From assembly GCA_964497615.1 (NCBI GenBank), contig CAZCEC010000002.1:152882-216881 (forward strand): a stretch of 64,000 bases of DNA, read 5' to 3'. Origin of the DNA: CAZCEC01 sp964497615 (lineage in GTDB: Bacteria; Chloroflexota; Anaerolineae; Anaerolineales; UBA6663). A program made the translations under genes and the position numbers. This document shows positions 54,799 to 62,643 of the stretch, one piece after another (position 1 is the first letter of the stretch; every line of letters starts with the position of its first letter). The notes beneath the pieces were generated by a model that worked only from the letters and a program-made list of their open reading frames with translations, ran no database searches and was not told where the DNA came from.

Positions 54799-55566
54799 TC
54801 AGTGATGCAGAATCTGCGACAGGAACTGGCGGGTGCGTTCTTCGGCGGGGTTGTTGAAGAACTGCGTGGGCGGGCCGGCTTCGACGATCTGGCCCTTGTC
54901 GAAGAAGTACACCCGGTCAGCCACTTCGCGGGCGAAGCCCATTTCGTGGGTGACGGCCACGATGGTGTAGCCGCTGCGGGCCAGGTCGCGCATCACGTCC
55001 AGCACTTCCTTGATCATCTCCGGGTCGAGGGCGGAGGTCGGCTCATCGAAGAGCATGATCTTGGGCTGCATGGCCAGGGCGCGGGCGATGGCGACGCGCT
55101 GCTGCTGGCCGCCGGAAAGCTGGCCGGGGTACTTGTCGGCCTGCTCGGGGATGCCCACGCGTTTGAGCCAGTCGCGGGCGATGGTCTCGGCCTTGTCGCG
55201 CGGCCAGCGGCGCACGTTCAGCGGGGCCAGGGTGATGTTCTCCAGCACGGTCAGGTGCGGGAACAGGTTGAACGACTGGAAGACCATCCCCACTTCCTTG
55301 CGGATCTCCTGGATGTTGCGGATGTCGTGGGTCAGCTCAATGCCGTCAATGATGATCTGGCCCTGCTGGTGCTGCTCCAGGCGGTTGAGGGTGCGGATGA
55401 AGGTGGACTTGCCGGAGCCGGACGGGCCGATGATGACGACCACCTCGCCGGTGCGCACGGTCATGCTGACGCCGCGCAGGGCCTCGAAGCTGCCGAACCA
55501 CTTGTGCACGTCGCGGCAGACGATGATGTCTTCGATGCCGTTGGCGGGGGGAGTCTGGTCAGTCAT
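54799..55566 (-). CDS. aapP: Polar amino acid ABC transporter ATPase (AapP/GlnQ family)
   Basis: 255 residues. Walker A GPSGSGKST, Q-loop VFQSFNLFPHLTVLENI, signature LSGGQQQRVAIARALA, Walker B IMLFDEPTSALDPE, H-loop VTHEMGFAREVADR. The sequence is very typical of the AapP/BztD/GlnQ group. Last gene of the operon aapJ-aapQ-aapM-aapP, 15 nt after aapM. It powers uptake of L-amino acids. Confidence 0.96.
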   Translation of the reverse strand: MTDQTPPANGIEDIIVCRDVHKWFGSFEALRGVSMTVRTGEVVVIIGPSGSGKSTFIRTLNRLEQHQQGQIIIDGIELTHDIRNIQEIRKEVGMVFQSFNLFPHLTVLENITLAPLNVRRWPRDKAETIARDWLKRVGIPEQADKYPGQLSGGQQQRVAIARALAMQPKIMLFDEPTSALDPEMIKEVLDVMRDLARSGYTIVAVTHEMGFAREVADRVYFFDKGQIVEAGPPTQFFNNPAEERTRQFLSQILHH

Positions 55567-55581
55567 AGGTTCCTCACCTTG

Positions 55582-57066
55582 CTACCGCGTGCCCAGCCCG
55601 GCGCGGCGCTCCAGCCAATAGCCCACCTGCGCCATCGCCAGGCAGCCGAGGTAGTACACCGCCGCCACGAAGAAGTACGTCTCGCGGCGCAGGCCCAGCC
55701 AGTCCGGCTGGGCGATGACGGCATTGGCAATGCCCAGAATATCGAACAGGCCCACAATCGCCACCAGGGAGGTGTCCTTGAACAGGTTGATGAACTGGCC
55801 GGTGATGGGCGGGATGACGATGGCCAGCGCCTGCGGCAGGATGACGAGCCGGTATTGCTGGAAGGTGCTCAGCCCGAGCGCGTCGGAGGCCTCGAACTGG
55901 CCCTTGGGCATGGCCTGCAAGCCGCCGCGCACGTTCTCGGCCAGGTAGGCGGCGCTGAACAGGGCCACGCCCCACATCACCCGGTAGGCGTTGTCGATGC
56001 TGATGTCGCGCGGCAGGAACAGCCCAAACATCACCTGGGCCATGAACAGGACCGTGATCAGGGGCACGCCGCGCACGAACTCGATGAACAGCGTGGAGGC
56101 GGCGGCCACGGCGTTGCCGCGAAAGGCGCGCTGGAAGAGGACCGCCGCCACCGCCAGCCACACCGGCCACAACAGCAGCACGTATTCCAGGGTGGTGGCG
56201 GCGCTGGCCCACCCCGGCAGGGTGAAGGCCCGCACGCCCCACACCACGATCACCGCCACCACGCCATAGGTGAGCAGGGCCGGGATGCCGGGCAGTTGGC
56301 TGCGCCGGCCCAGGGCCAGCAGCACGCCCAGCGGGAACGACACCACGATGGCGAAGACGGTGATGACCAGGGTGAGCAGCAGGCCGCCCCAAAAGCGGGT
56401 TTCCACCAGGGGCAGGGGCGCGCCGCTGCCCACGCCGCGCAGCAAGGCCCAGATGACGAAGGGCGACACCAGCCACAGGCCGATGACCACGCGCCGCACC
56501 GGGCGGTTGTGCACCCCCCACGGGCTGAAGATGTACAGGGCGGCGGCCAGCAGCACGACCACGAGGCCGACGCTGATCCAGATGCGCGTGAGCGACTCCG
56601 CCGGATATTGGCCGACCATGAACAGCTTGATATTGGCGAAGATGATGCCCCAGGTGGCGCCGGTGTGCTCCCGGACGGCGGCCGGTTCGGCGGCGAAGCT
56701 GGCGTTGAAGATGGCCCAGTTGAGCAGCCCGCGCACGGCGGCGGCCAGCCACAGCACGATGATCAGCGTGATCAGAGCGCTGGCGGGCGAGCCGAACAGC
56801 CGGTCCTTGAGCCACTGGCTGATGTCGTCGTAGCGGTGGCGCAGGGCGGCCTGGGCGACCCACACCACCCCCGCCAGCCACAGCCCGCCCAGCACGCCGG
56901 CCAGCAGGGGCGAGGCCGCCCACTGCCCGCGGAACACGGCCACGGCCAGCGCCAGCGCCAGCAGGTTGCCCAGCAACTGCCAGGGCGTGGCCCACAGCGA
57001 TTCCTGGGCCCAGCCCTGGAGGGCGGCGGTGAAGCGGGGGCGGGTGGGTAAGGTGATGGCTGCCAT
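55582..57066 (-). CDS. aapM: Amino acid ABC transporter permease (AapM-like)
   Basis: 494 residues, about eleven hydrophobic stretches. The last 230 residues hold the HisM-type core with the EAA loop FEASDALGLSTFQQYRLVIL then PQAL. The first 150 residues are extra TM helices (LALAVAVFRGQWAASPLLAG and others) as in AapM/BztC, and the protein is longer than proteobacterial AapM (about 380-430). The start lies 1 nt after the aapQ stop, so translation is coupled. Forms the membrane channel with AapQ. Confidence 0.93.
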   Translation of the reverse strand: MAAITLPTRPRFTAALQGWAQESLWATPWQLLGNLLALALAVAVFRGQWAASPLLAGVLGGLWLAGVVWVAQAALRHRYDDISQWLKDRLFGSPASALITLIIVLWLAAAVRGLLNWAIFNASFAAEPAAVREHTGATWGIIFANIKLFMVGQYPAESLTRIWISVGLVVVLLAAALYIFSPWGVHNRPVRRVVIGLWLVSPFVIWALLRGVGSGAPLPLVETRFWGGLLLTLVITVFAIVVSFPLGVLLALGRRSQLPGIPALLTYGVVAVIVVWGVRAFTLPGWASAATTLEYVLLLWPVWLAVAAVLFQRAFRGNAVAAASTLFIEFVRGVPLITVLFMAQVMFGLFLPRDISIDNAYRVMWGVALFSAAYLAENVRGGLQAMPKGQFEASDALGLSTFQQYRLVILPQALAIVIPPITGQFINLFKDTSLVAIVGLFDILGIANAVIAQPDWLGLRRETYFFVAAVYYLGCLAMAQVGYWLERRAGLGTR

Positions 57067-57067
57067 C

Positions 57068-58678
57068 TTAGCGTTCGACCAAAGCCACCTTCCGGTTATA
57101 CCAATTCAGCAGCGCCGAGATCGCCAGGCTGACCGTCAGATAGGCCAGCATGACCAGGACGATGACCTGCACGGCGCGGCCGGCCTGGTTCATGATCGTG
57201 TTGGTGACCGCCACCAGGTCGGGGAAGCCGACGGCGATGGCCAGGCTGGAGTTCTTGGTGAGGTTGAGATATTGGCTGGTGAGGGGCGGGATGATGACGC
57301 GCAGGGCCTGGGGCAGCACCACCAGGCGCAGACGCTGCGCCTCGCTCAGGCCCAGGGCGCGGGCGGCTTCGCTCTGGCCGCGATGCACGGCCAGGATGCC
57401 GGCCCGCACGATTTCGGCGATGAAGGCGGCGGTGTACAGCACCAGGCCGAAGAGGATGGCGGCGAACTCGGGCGTCAGCCGCGCGCCGCCGGCCATGTTC
57501 AGGCCCTCCAATTGCGGCGTGGCGATGACGACGGGATATTCGGTGAGGGCCACCAGCAGGTGGCTGTCCGGCTCTTCCAGGGTGGCGCGTTCGGCGGCCA
57601 GCATGACGCGCGTGCCGGCGAAGACCTCGCAATCGCCGTCCACGTAAGCGGCGGTGGCCTGGTCGGGCCGGTCGGAGCGGTCCAGGTCATAGGGGATGTG
57701 GGCGGCGCGCAGTTGGGCGGTGAAGTTGGCCTCGGTGGGCGAGCCGCGCACCACGCAGACGGTCAGGGCGGCGTCGTCCAGCACTTCGGGGTCCACGGTG
57801 GCCAGGCGGTCCGGGGTGAGGCGGGTGATGGGCAGCCGGCGCAGCACCAGTTCCTGGAGGCCCTCCAGGGTGGAGCGCGCCTGCCCCACGCGGCTGCCGC
57901 GCGACACCAGCAGCGCCTGGTTGCTGCTGAAATTGACGGCAAAGAACCAGCCGAGCACCACCACGGCCAGGGCGCTCAGCCCGGACCACAGCAGGCGGTT
58001 GCTGGGGCGGCCGGTGGCCTGCTCGCGCTGGCCGAGGATGGCCCACAAGACCTGGAACTGAACGACGGCCAGCAGCAGGAAGGCCAGCCACGGGAGCGCG
58101 GCGCTGGTGAACACCGGCCAGGGCAGATAGATGCCGCGCTGGCTGAGGAAGATGCCCAGGCCGGGGCTGAGGCTCTCGCGCACCGGCGGCAGGGTGATGA
58201 TGACGCCAAAATAGATGAAGAAAAGCTGCACCAGCAGCGGGGTGTTGCGGATGATATCGATGTAGCCGGCGGCCAGGCTGCGCAATAACCAGTTGTTGGA
58301 CAGCACGGCGATGCCGGTGACGACGCCCAGCACGGTGGCCAGCAGGATGCCAGTGACGGCCACCTTGAGGGTGTTGAGCAGGCCCACTTGCAGGGCGCGC
58401 CAGTAGCTGTCGGTGGGCAGGTAGTCGATGGGCGGCTCGCCGATGTCGAACGAGGCCGGCAGGTTCATGAAGTTGAAGAAACAGCGGAAGTTGCTGGAGC
58501 CGTCGTCGCACAGGAACTGGGCCTCGCCCAGGCGGCCCAGCCCGGCGATGACGTTGCGGCCCAGCCAGGCCAGCCCGGCCACGATGGCCAGCGTCAGCAC
58601 GATCTGCGCCAGCACGCCCAACACGCGCACATCGCGCCAGAAGGGGATGCGGGTGGGGGCAGTGGGCGGGCGGGCCAT
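57068..58678 (-). CDS. aapQ: Amino acid ABC transporter permease (AapQ-like) with inserted binding-protein-like domain
   Basis: 536 residues, against about 400 for proteobacterial AapQ. The N-terminus (LAQIVLTLAIVAGLAWLGRN) and TM region about 90-260 (TGIAVLSNNWLLRSLAAGYI, IRNTPLLVQLFFIYFG) are typical, and the C-terminal EAA loop is GQSEAARALGLSEAQRLRLV. Between them, at about residues 295-385, a hydrophilic segment (VCVVRGSPTEANF, YVDGDCEVFAGTR, ERATLEEPDSHLLVAL) resembles part of the AapJ binding protein, namely VCVQQGTTTELN, YDEGRCDGFTTDKS, so a solute-binding-like lobe seems to be inserted in an outer loop. Confidence 0.93.
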   Translation of the reverse strand: MARPPTAPTRIPFWRDVRVLGVLAQIVLTLAIVAGLAWLGRNVIAGLGRLGEAQFLCDDGSSNFRCFFNFMNLPASFDIGEPPIDYLPTDSYWRALQVGLLNTLKVAVTGILLATVLGVVTGIAVLSNNWLLRSLAAGYIDIIRNTPLLVQLFFIYFGVIITLPPVRESLSPGLGIFLSQRGIYLPWPVFTSAALPWLAFLLLAVVQFQVLWAILGQREQATGRPSNRLLWSGLSALAVVVLGWFFAVNFSSNQALLVSRGSRVGQARSTLEGLQELVLRRLPITRLTPDRLATVDPEVLDDAALTVCVVRGSPTEANFTAQLRAAHIPYDLDRSDRPDQATAAYVDGDCEVFAGTRVMLAAERATLEEPDSHLLVALTEYPVVIATPQLEGLNMAGGARLTPEFAAILFGLVLYTAAFIAEIVRAGILAVHRGQSEAARALGLSEAQRLRLVVLPQALRVIIPPLTSQYLNLTKNSSLAIAVGFPDLVAVTNTIMNQAGRAVQVIVLVMLAYLTVSLAISALLNWYNRKVALVER

Positions 58679-58791
58679 CGAAGGATGAAGGATGAATTAT
58701 GAAGGATGAGAAGCGGTTAGGTGTGATTCACTGGGGTGCATGGTCCGCCGGCCAGGGGCGACGACGGACCACGCACCCGAGATGTCAGGTC

Positions 58792-59958
58792 CTAGTTGAA
58801 GGGCATCGAATACTGCAGCCCGCCGTCGGTGAAGAGCGCGTTCAGGCCGCGGGCCAGGTTGAAGGGCGTATCCGGGCCGAGGTTGCGGGCGTAAATTTCG
58901 CCATAGTTGCCAACGTGGCGGATGGCGCGCGCGCAGAAGTCGGCGGTCAGGCCCAGGGCCAGGCCCAGGTCGCCGGCCACGCCCAGGGTGCGCTGGACCA
59001 CGGGATCGTCGCTGCCGAGCATGTCGTCCACGTTCTCAGACGTGATGCCCAACTCTTCGGCGGCGATGGTGCAGTAGACGACCCAGTCCATGATGTCGCC
59101 CCAGTTGTTGTCGCCGTGGCGCACCAGGGGTCCGAGCGGCTCCTTGGACATGGTTTCTTCGAGGATCGTGTGATCCTCAGGCACGGCCAGCAGGATCTGC
59201 TGGCTGACCAGGCCGGACTTGTCGGTGGTGAAGCCGTCGCAGCGGCCTTCGTCGTAGGCTTCGCGGGTGGCGGTGGCGTCGGCCAGCACGATGGGCTCGT
59301 AGTTCACGCCCAGGAAGGCCATCACGGTCGCCAGGTTGAGTTCGGTGGTGGTGCCTTGCTGGACGCAGACGGTGCCGCCTTCCAGGTCTTCCAGGCTCTC
59401 GATGCCGCTGTCCTTGCGGACCATCATGCCCTGGCCATCGTAGAAGGTGGTCGGGCCGAAGTCGAAGCCCAGGCTGGTGTCGCGGCTCATGGTCCAGGTG
59501 GTGTTGCGGATCAGGATGTCAATTTCCCCGGACTGCAGGGTGGGGAAGCGGTTCTGCCCGGTGGTGGGGACGATCTCCAGGGCCTCGGGGTCGTCAAAGA
59601 TGGCGGCCGCGATGGCCTTGCAGAAGTCGATGTCGAACCCGGCGTATTGCTGGGTGTCGGGGTCGAGATAGCCGAAGCCCGGCACGGAGGCGTTGCCGCC
59701 GCAGATCAGCCGGCCGCGGTCGAGGACGGTTTGCAGGGTGTCGCCGGCGCCGGCGAAGGTGACGGGGACCTGCACTTCGGTGGTGGTGGGGGTGCCTTCG
59801 ACGGGCACTTCGACGGTGACGGGGACTTCGACGGTGACGGGGACTTCGACGGTGACCTGGACGGTTTCGCCGCCAGTGCTGGTGGGCGTGGTGCAGGCCG
59901 CCAGCACGACGGAGAGGGCGATCAGGCCCGATACCAGTAGATACAGCTTGCGTTTCAC
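58792..59958 (-). CDS. aapJ: Amino acid ABC transporter substrate-binding lipoprotein (AapJ-like)
   Basis: 388 residues from the GTG at 59958, with AAAGGAGGA just upstream. Lipoprotein signal MKRKLYLLVSGLIALSVVLA then ACTT; a short VTVEVPV repeat stretch (about 33-55); then the binding domain: GRLICGGNASVPGFGYLDPD, QYAGFDIDFCKAIAAAIF, TWTMSRDTSLGFDFGPTTFY, GTVCVQQGTTTELNLAT, EGRCDGFTTDKSGLVSQQIL, KEPLGPLVRHGDNNWGDIMD. These are hallmark AapJ/BztA blocks. Likely a general L-amino-acid receptor tethered outside the membrane. A 113-bp spacer to aapQ contains the GAATTATGAAGGATGA repeat. Confidence 0.96.
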   Translation of the reverse strand: MKRKLYLLVSGLIALSVVLAACTTPTSTGGETVQVTVEVPVTVEVPVTVEVPVEGTPTTTEVQVPVTFAGAGDTLQTVLDRGRLICGGNASVPGFGYLDPDTQQYAGFDIDFCKAIAAAIFDDPEALEIVPTTGQNRFPTLQSGEIDILIRNTTWTMSRDTSLGFDFGPTTFYDGQGMMVRKDSGIESLEDLEGGTVCVQQGTTTELNLATVMAFLGVNYEPIVLADATATREAYDEGRCDGFTTDKSGLVSQQILLAVPEDHTILEETMSKEPLGPLVRHGDNNWGDIMDWVVYCTIAAEELGITSENVDDMLGSDDPVVQRTLGVAGDLGLALGLTADFCARAIRHVGNYGEIYARNLGPDTPFNLARGLNALFTDGGLQYSMPFN

Positions 59959-60073
59959 AGGCTCCTCCTTTAGTTCGACGTCAATCTCGGCGCGAATATG
60001 ATTCGGTGTTGCCGGACATCAGTTGGGGCGCGCACCTCCTTTCGATGCGGGTAAATCGCGTTAGTGGGGCCGC

Positions 60074-60101
60074 ATTATATTCGGCTGGGAAATTAAGTCA
60101 A
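60074..60101 (-). promoter_or_regulatory. aap operon promoter
   Basis: On the minus strand -35 TTGACT (60096-60101, 5 of 6) and -10 TATAAT (60074-60079, 6 of 6), spacer 16 bp. The leader would be about 110 nt. It includes AAAGGAGGTG (60032-60041), a perfect anti-SD match that is not at a useful distance from the aapJ GTG at 59958. Confidence 0.75.
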
Positions 60102-60154
60102 AGCGGGCCGGATTGCGGGGGAGCAGCAGTTGAGGGCGACATTCAGGCCCGGCG

Positions 60155-60286
60155 GACCATGTCATAGCAAGCCCAGCGGACCATGTCATACCAAGCCCAG
60201 CAGACCATGTCATACCAAGCCCAGCGGACCATGTCATACCAAGCCCAGCGGGCCATGTCATACCAAGCCCAGCGGGCCATGTCATT
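60155..60286. repeat. Tandem repeat, 24-bp period, about 5.5 units
   Basis: Units start at 60155, 60179, 60203, 60227 and 60251, with a last partial one at 60275; each is of the form (G)GACCATGTCATACCAAGCCC plus AGCG. Substitutions are few (G for C once, A for G once, GGCC for GACC in the last two). It leads straight into the larger repeats at 60280. It is not CRISPR: no spacers. Confidence 0.9.
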
Positions 60287-60787
60287 CCGAGGCGCGGTGT
60301 GTGCGCCGAGGAATCTGTTGGCTCAGGGCAAGATTCCTCGCCCGCACCGGTGCTGCGCCAGTTCAGGCGGGCTGGGGCGGGCTCGGAATGACAACGCCAG
60401 GCGGGTGCCACTCGCGCCAGGGCCTGTCATTCCGAGGCGCGGTGTGTGCGCCGAGGAATCTGTTGGCTCAGGGCAAGATTCCTCGCCCGCACCGGTGCTG
60501 CGCCAGTTCAGGCGGGCTGGGGCGGGCTCGGAATGACAACGCCAGGCGGGTNNNNNNNNNNNNNNNNNNNNNNNNNNNNNNNNNNNNNNNNNNNNNNNNN
60601 NNNNNNNNNNNNNNNNNNNNNNNNNNNNNNNNNNNNNNNNNNNNNNNNNNNGGCTCAGGGCAAGATTCCTCGCCCGCACCGGTGCTGCGCCAGTTCAGGC
60701 GGGCTGCGGCGGGCTCGGAATGACAACGCCAGGCGGGTTGGGCGGGCCGCGCCAGCTCAGGCGGGCTGCGGCGGGCTCGGAATGACA
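60280..60787. repeat. Array of 114-bp inverted-repeat elements interrupted by a 100-N assembly gap
   Basis: Copies at 60280-60393 and 60425-60538 are 114 bp each and essentially identical, 145 bp apart; a third is cut by the gap and ends at 60725; a fourth partial one ends at 60787. Each begins TGTCATTCCGAG and ends with its reverse complement; inside, CGAGGAATCT pairs with AGATTCCTCG. Gap: 60552-60651, exactly 100 N, so its length is a placeholder. No gene is seen in 59959-60804. Confidence 0.9.
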
Positions 60788-60804
60788 GTGACGGCTGGGC
60801 AGGC

Positions 60805-61566
60805 TTACTTGGCGGCGGCGCTGGCGCGGCGGCCGGGCCGGGCCTGCTTGCGCTCGCGGGCGGCGATGAACTCGCGCGCCTGGGCGCGGCCGCTGTTGAG
60901 CAGGGGCTCGCCGTGGCTCACCAGCAGGTGGTCGAACTCCAGCCCCGCCAGCCGCACCTGCGATTGGCGGTTGAGCGCCGGGTCGTAGGTGAAGGCGGTG
61001 TAGGGGTCGCTGAGCTTGCCCAGGTGGTTGAAGGTGTCGGCGGAGATGATGGCGCGGTCGGCGGCGTGGAGCAGGGCGATCATGCCGGGGGCGTGACCGG
61101 GGACGTGGACGACCTTGAGGCCGCCGGGCAATTCGCGGCCGTCGTCCAGGGGCAATTGCACGTTGCGGCCCACCAGGCAGGGCGGCGAGATTTGGAGCAC
61201 GTAGTGCAGCAGGCTCTTGCCCTTGATCTTGGTGTAGCGGGTGGGGCCGATCAGGTAGGGGATTTCGTCGCGGTGGGCGGCGATGGTGATTTTCCACTCT
61301 TCGCGGATGCGCTGGGCGGCGGCGCCGTGATCCAGGTGGCCGTGGGTGAGCACGAGCAGCTTGGGCTTCTCACCGCCAGTGTGGGCCAGGGTCTGCTCCA
61401 GCACGACTTTCTCGTAGCCGGGGGCGCCGGCATCCACCAGCACCCAGCCGCCCGCGTCGTCGCGGACGAGCCAGACGCCGACGGGGAACCGGTTGCGAAA
61501 GAAGGGCAGGTTGAGCTTGGCGATGTGCGGCGTGACCTGGGTGTAGGTGGGGGTGGGGGCGGGCAT
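60805..61566 (-). CDS. MBL-fold metallo-hydrolase
   Basis: 253 residues. LLVLTHGHLDHGAAAQRIRE holds the HxHxDH motif; later ligands are His in VHVPGHAPGMIALL, Asp in IISADTFNH, and His in HLLVSHGEPLL. All five or six zinc ligands are present, so it should be an active hydrolase of the lactonase or glyoxalase-II-like group. A basic Ala/Arg-rich tail (ERKQARPGRRASAAAK) follows. The NTF2-like gene lies 11 nt upstream, so they may be co-transcribed. Substrate unknown. Confidence 0.93.
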   Translation of the reverse strand: MPAPTPTYTQVTPHIAKLNLPFFRNRFPVGVWLVRDDAGGWVLVDAGAPGYEKVVLEQTLAHTGGEKPKLLVLTHGHLDHGAAAQRIREEWKITIAAHRDEIPYLIGPTRYTKIKGKSLLHYVLQISPPCLVGRNVQLPLDDGRELPGGLKVVHVPGHAPGMIALLHAADRAIISADTFNHLGKLSDPYTAFTYDPALNRQSQVRLAGLEFDHLLVSHGEPLLNSGRAQAREFIAARERKQARPGRRASAAAK

Positions 61567-61577
61567 GAGGTTCCTTG

Positions 61578-62015
61578 TCAGTTGGTGGTGAAAGGCGCGC
61601 GCGGGCCAGGGGCGCCGGCCGGCAGGGGTAAAGCATGATGCTCAAGCAGCTTCCAGACCTCGGCAGCCTGGCGGAAGATGTTGGTGGCGCGGGTCTGCAC
61701 GATGCCGGCGCCGCGCACCTTGCTCATGTCGATATTTTCCAGGCAGTTGACTTCGGCGGTGTGGCCGTAGAGGCGCACGTCCACGTCGCTGGGCCAGACG
61801 TGCAGGGGGCCCTGGTTGGCGAAGATTTCGCGCCAGCTTTGCCGGATGGCCTGGGCGCCGTGCAGGGCGGGCCAGCCGGGGTGCAGGCAAACGGCGTCGT
61901 CGCTGTCGAGCCACAGGCGCTGCATGAGGGCGAAGTCGGCCAGGCTGAGGGCGGTGTAGAACGCTTGGTTGGCGGCGAGGACGAGGGTAGTCGGGTCGGC
62001 AGACAAGACGATCAC
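61578..62015 (-). CDS. NTF2-like/SnoaL-type (DUF4440-like) protein
   Basis: 145 residues from a GTG at 62015; a TTG at 62006 with AGGTG 6 nt upstream is an equal alternative. The longer open frame upstream to 62144 crosses a dispersed CTCCGCG-type repeat and is rejected. NQAFYTALSLADFALMQRLW and GWPALHGAQAIRQSWREIFA are the NTF2-like core, followed by VRLYGHTAEVNCLEN and IVQTRATNIFRQAAEVWKLL. It may be an isomerase or a small-ligand binder. It precedes the MBL hydrolase by 11 nt. Confidence 0.82.
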   Translation of the reverse strand: MIVLSADPTTLVLAANQAFYTALSLADFALMQRLWLDSDDAVCLHPGWPALHGAQAIRQSWREIFANQGPLHVWPSDVDVRLYGHTAEVNCLENIDMSKVRGAGIVQTRATNIFRQAAEVWKLLEHHALPLPAGAPGPRAPFTTN

Positions 62016-62205
62016 CTGAGGGCGAATTGTAAAGGAAAAGGCGCTAACCGCAAAGGACGCGGCCCACTCCACTTCGTTCCGGGGGGCTGCGCACAGAGCG
62101 CGGAGAAAGGCAAAACCTTTGTCACGAATTACACGAATTGGCACGAATAATGCGGGTCAGGACCGGCTCTGAGCGCCGCGCGACGACGGCAGTGACGGGT
62201 GTGGG

Positions 62206-62634
62206 TTAGTCCTGGGGCGGGTGCCAGCCGACGGAGACCCACGATTGGCGGGCCACGACCAGCGCGGGGCGATTCAGATTGAGGGCAGCGACGGTCGCGC
62301 GGCCAGTGGCAGTCAGGCCCACGATCCTCGTCGCGTCCGCGGACCAGCGAAAGTGCTCAGCCCAGGACTGGTGGCGCGGATCGAACAGGCGCACCAACTC
62401 GCCGCCCTCGGGGTCGAGGGCCACGATGCGCTGCCCCTTGTGATCGTTGCACAGCGAGCAGGCCAGCCACAAGTTGTCTTCTTCGGTTAGCCCACCCAAT
62501 GCTTCCGGGATGAGATGGTCGATTTCCATCGGTGCGCCGACGATGGTTTCGGCGCTCAGGCAATAGCCGCAGCGGTAGCGCGCCTGGGCGGCGACGGTTT
62601 GGCGCAGGGCCTTGGGAACATATGCCTGGCTCAC
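62206..62634 (-). CDS. HNH endonuclease
   Basis: 142 residues: AQARYRCGYCLSAETIV gives the first zinc-Cys pair; MEIDHLIPEALGGLTEEDNL is the HNH core with catalytic His; WLACSLCNDHKG supplies Asn, the second Cys and the final His. All HNH residues are present. The C-terminal 60 residues (GELVRLFDPRHQSWAEHFRW onward) are typical of a subgroup found next to a ribbon-helix-helix gene in cyanobacteria and Chloroflexi (from memory). It is 9 nt downstream of such a gene, so the pair is probably co-expressed. Confidence 0.9.
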   Translation of the reverse strand: MSQAYVPKALRQTVAAQARYRCGYCLSAETIVGAPMEIDHLIPEALGGLTEEDNLWLACSLCNDHKGQRIVALDPEGGELVRLFDPRHQSWAEHFRWSADATRIVGLTATGRATVAALNLNRPALVVARQSWVSVGWHPPQD

Positions 62635-62643
62635 CGCCGGGGT

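Noticed and set aside
54709..57051. Very long plus-strand open frame opposite aapP and aapM
   Set aside because: It is rich in Gly, Ala, His and Gln with no domain pattern, and lies exactly antisense to clear ABC transporter genes. High GC leaves few stop codons in the opposite frame.
60155..60286. Possible CRISPR array
   Set aside because: Units are directly adjacent with no unique spacers, and no cas genes are near.
62016..62144. Upstream extension of the NTF2-like gene
   Set aside because: The extra frame is made of a dispersed CTCCGCG-type repeat and lacks family similarity.
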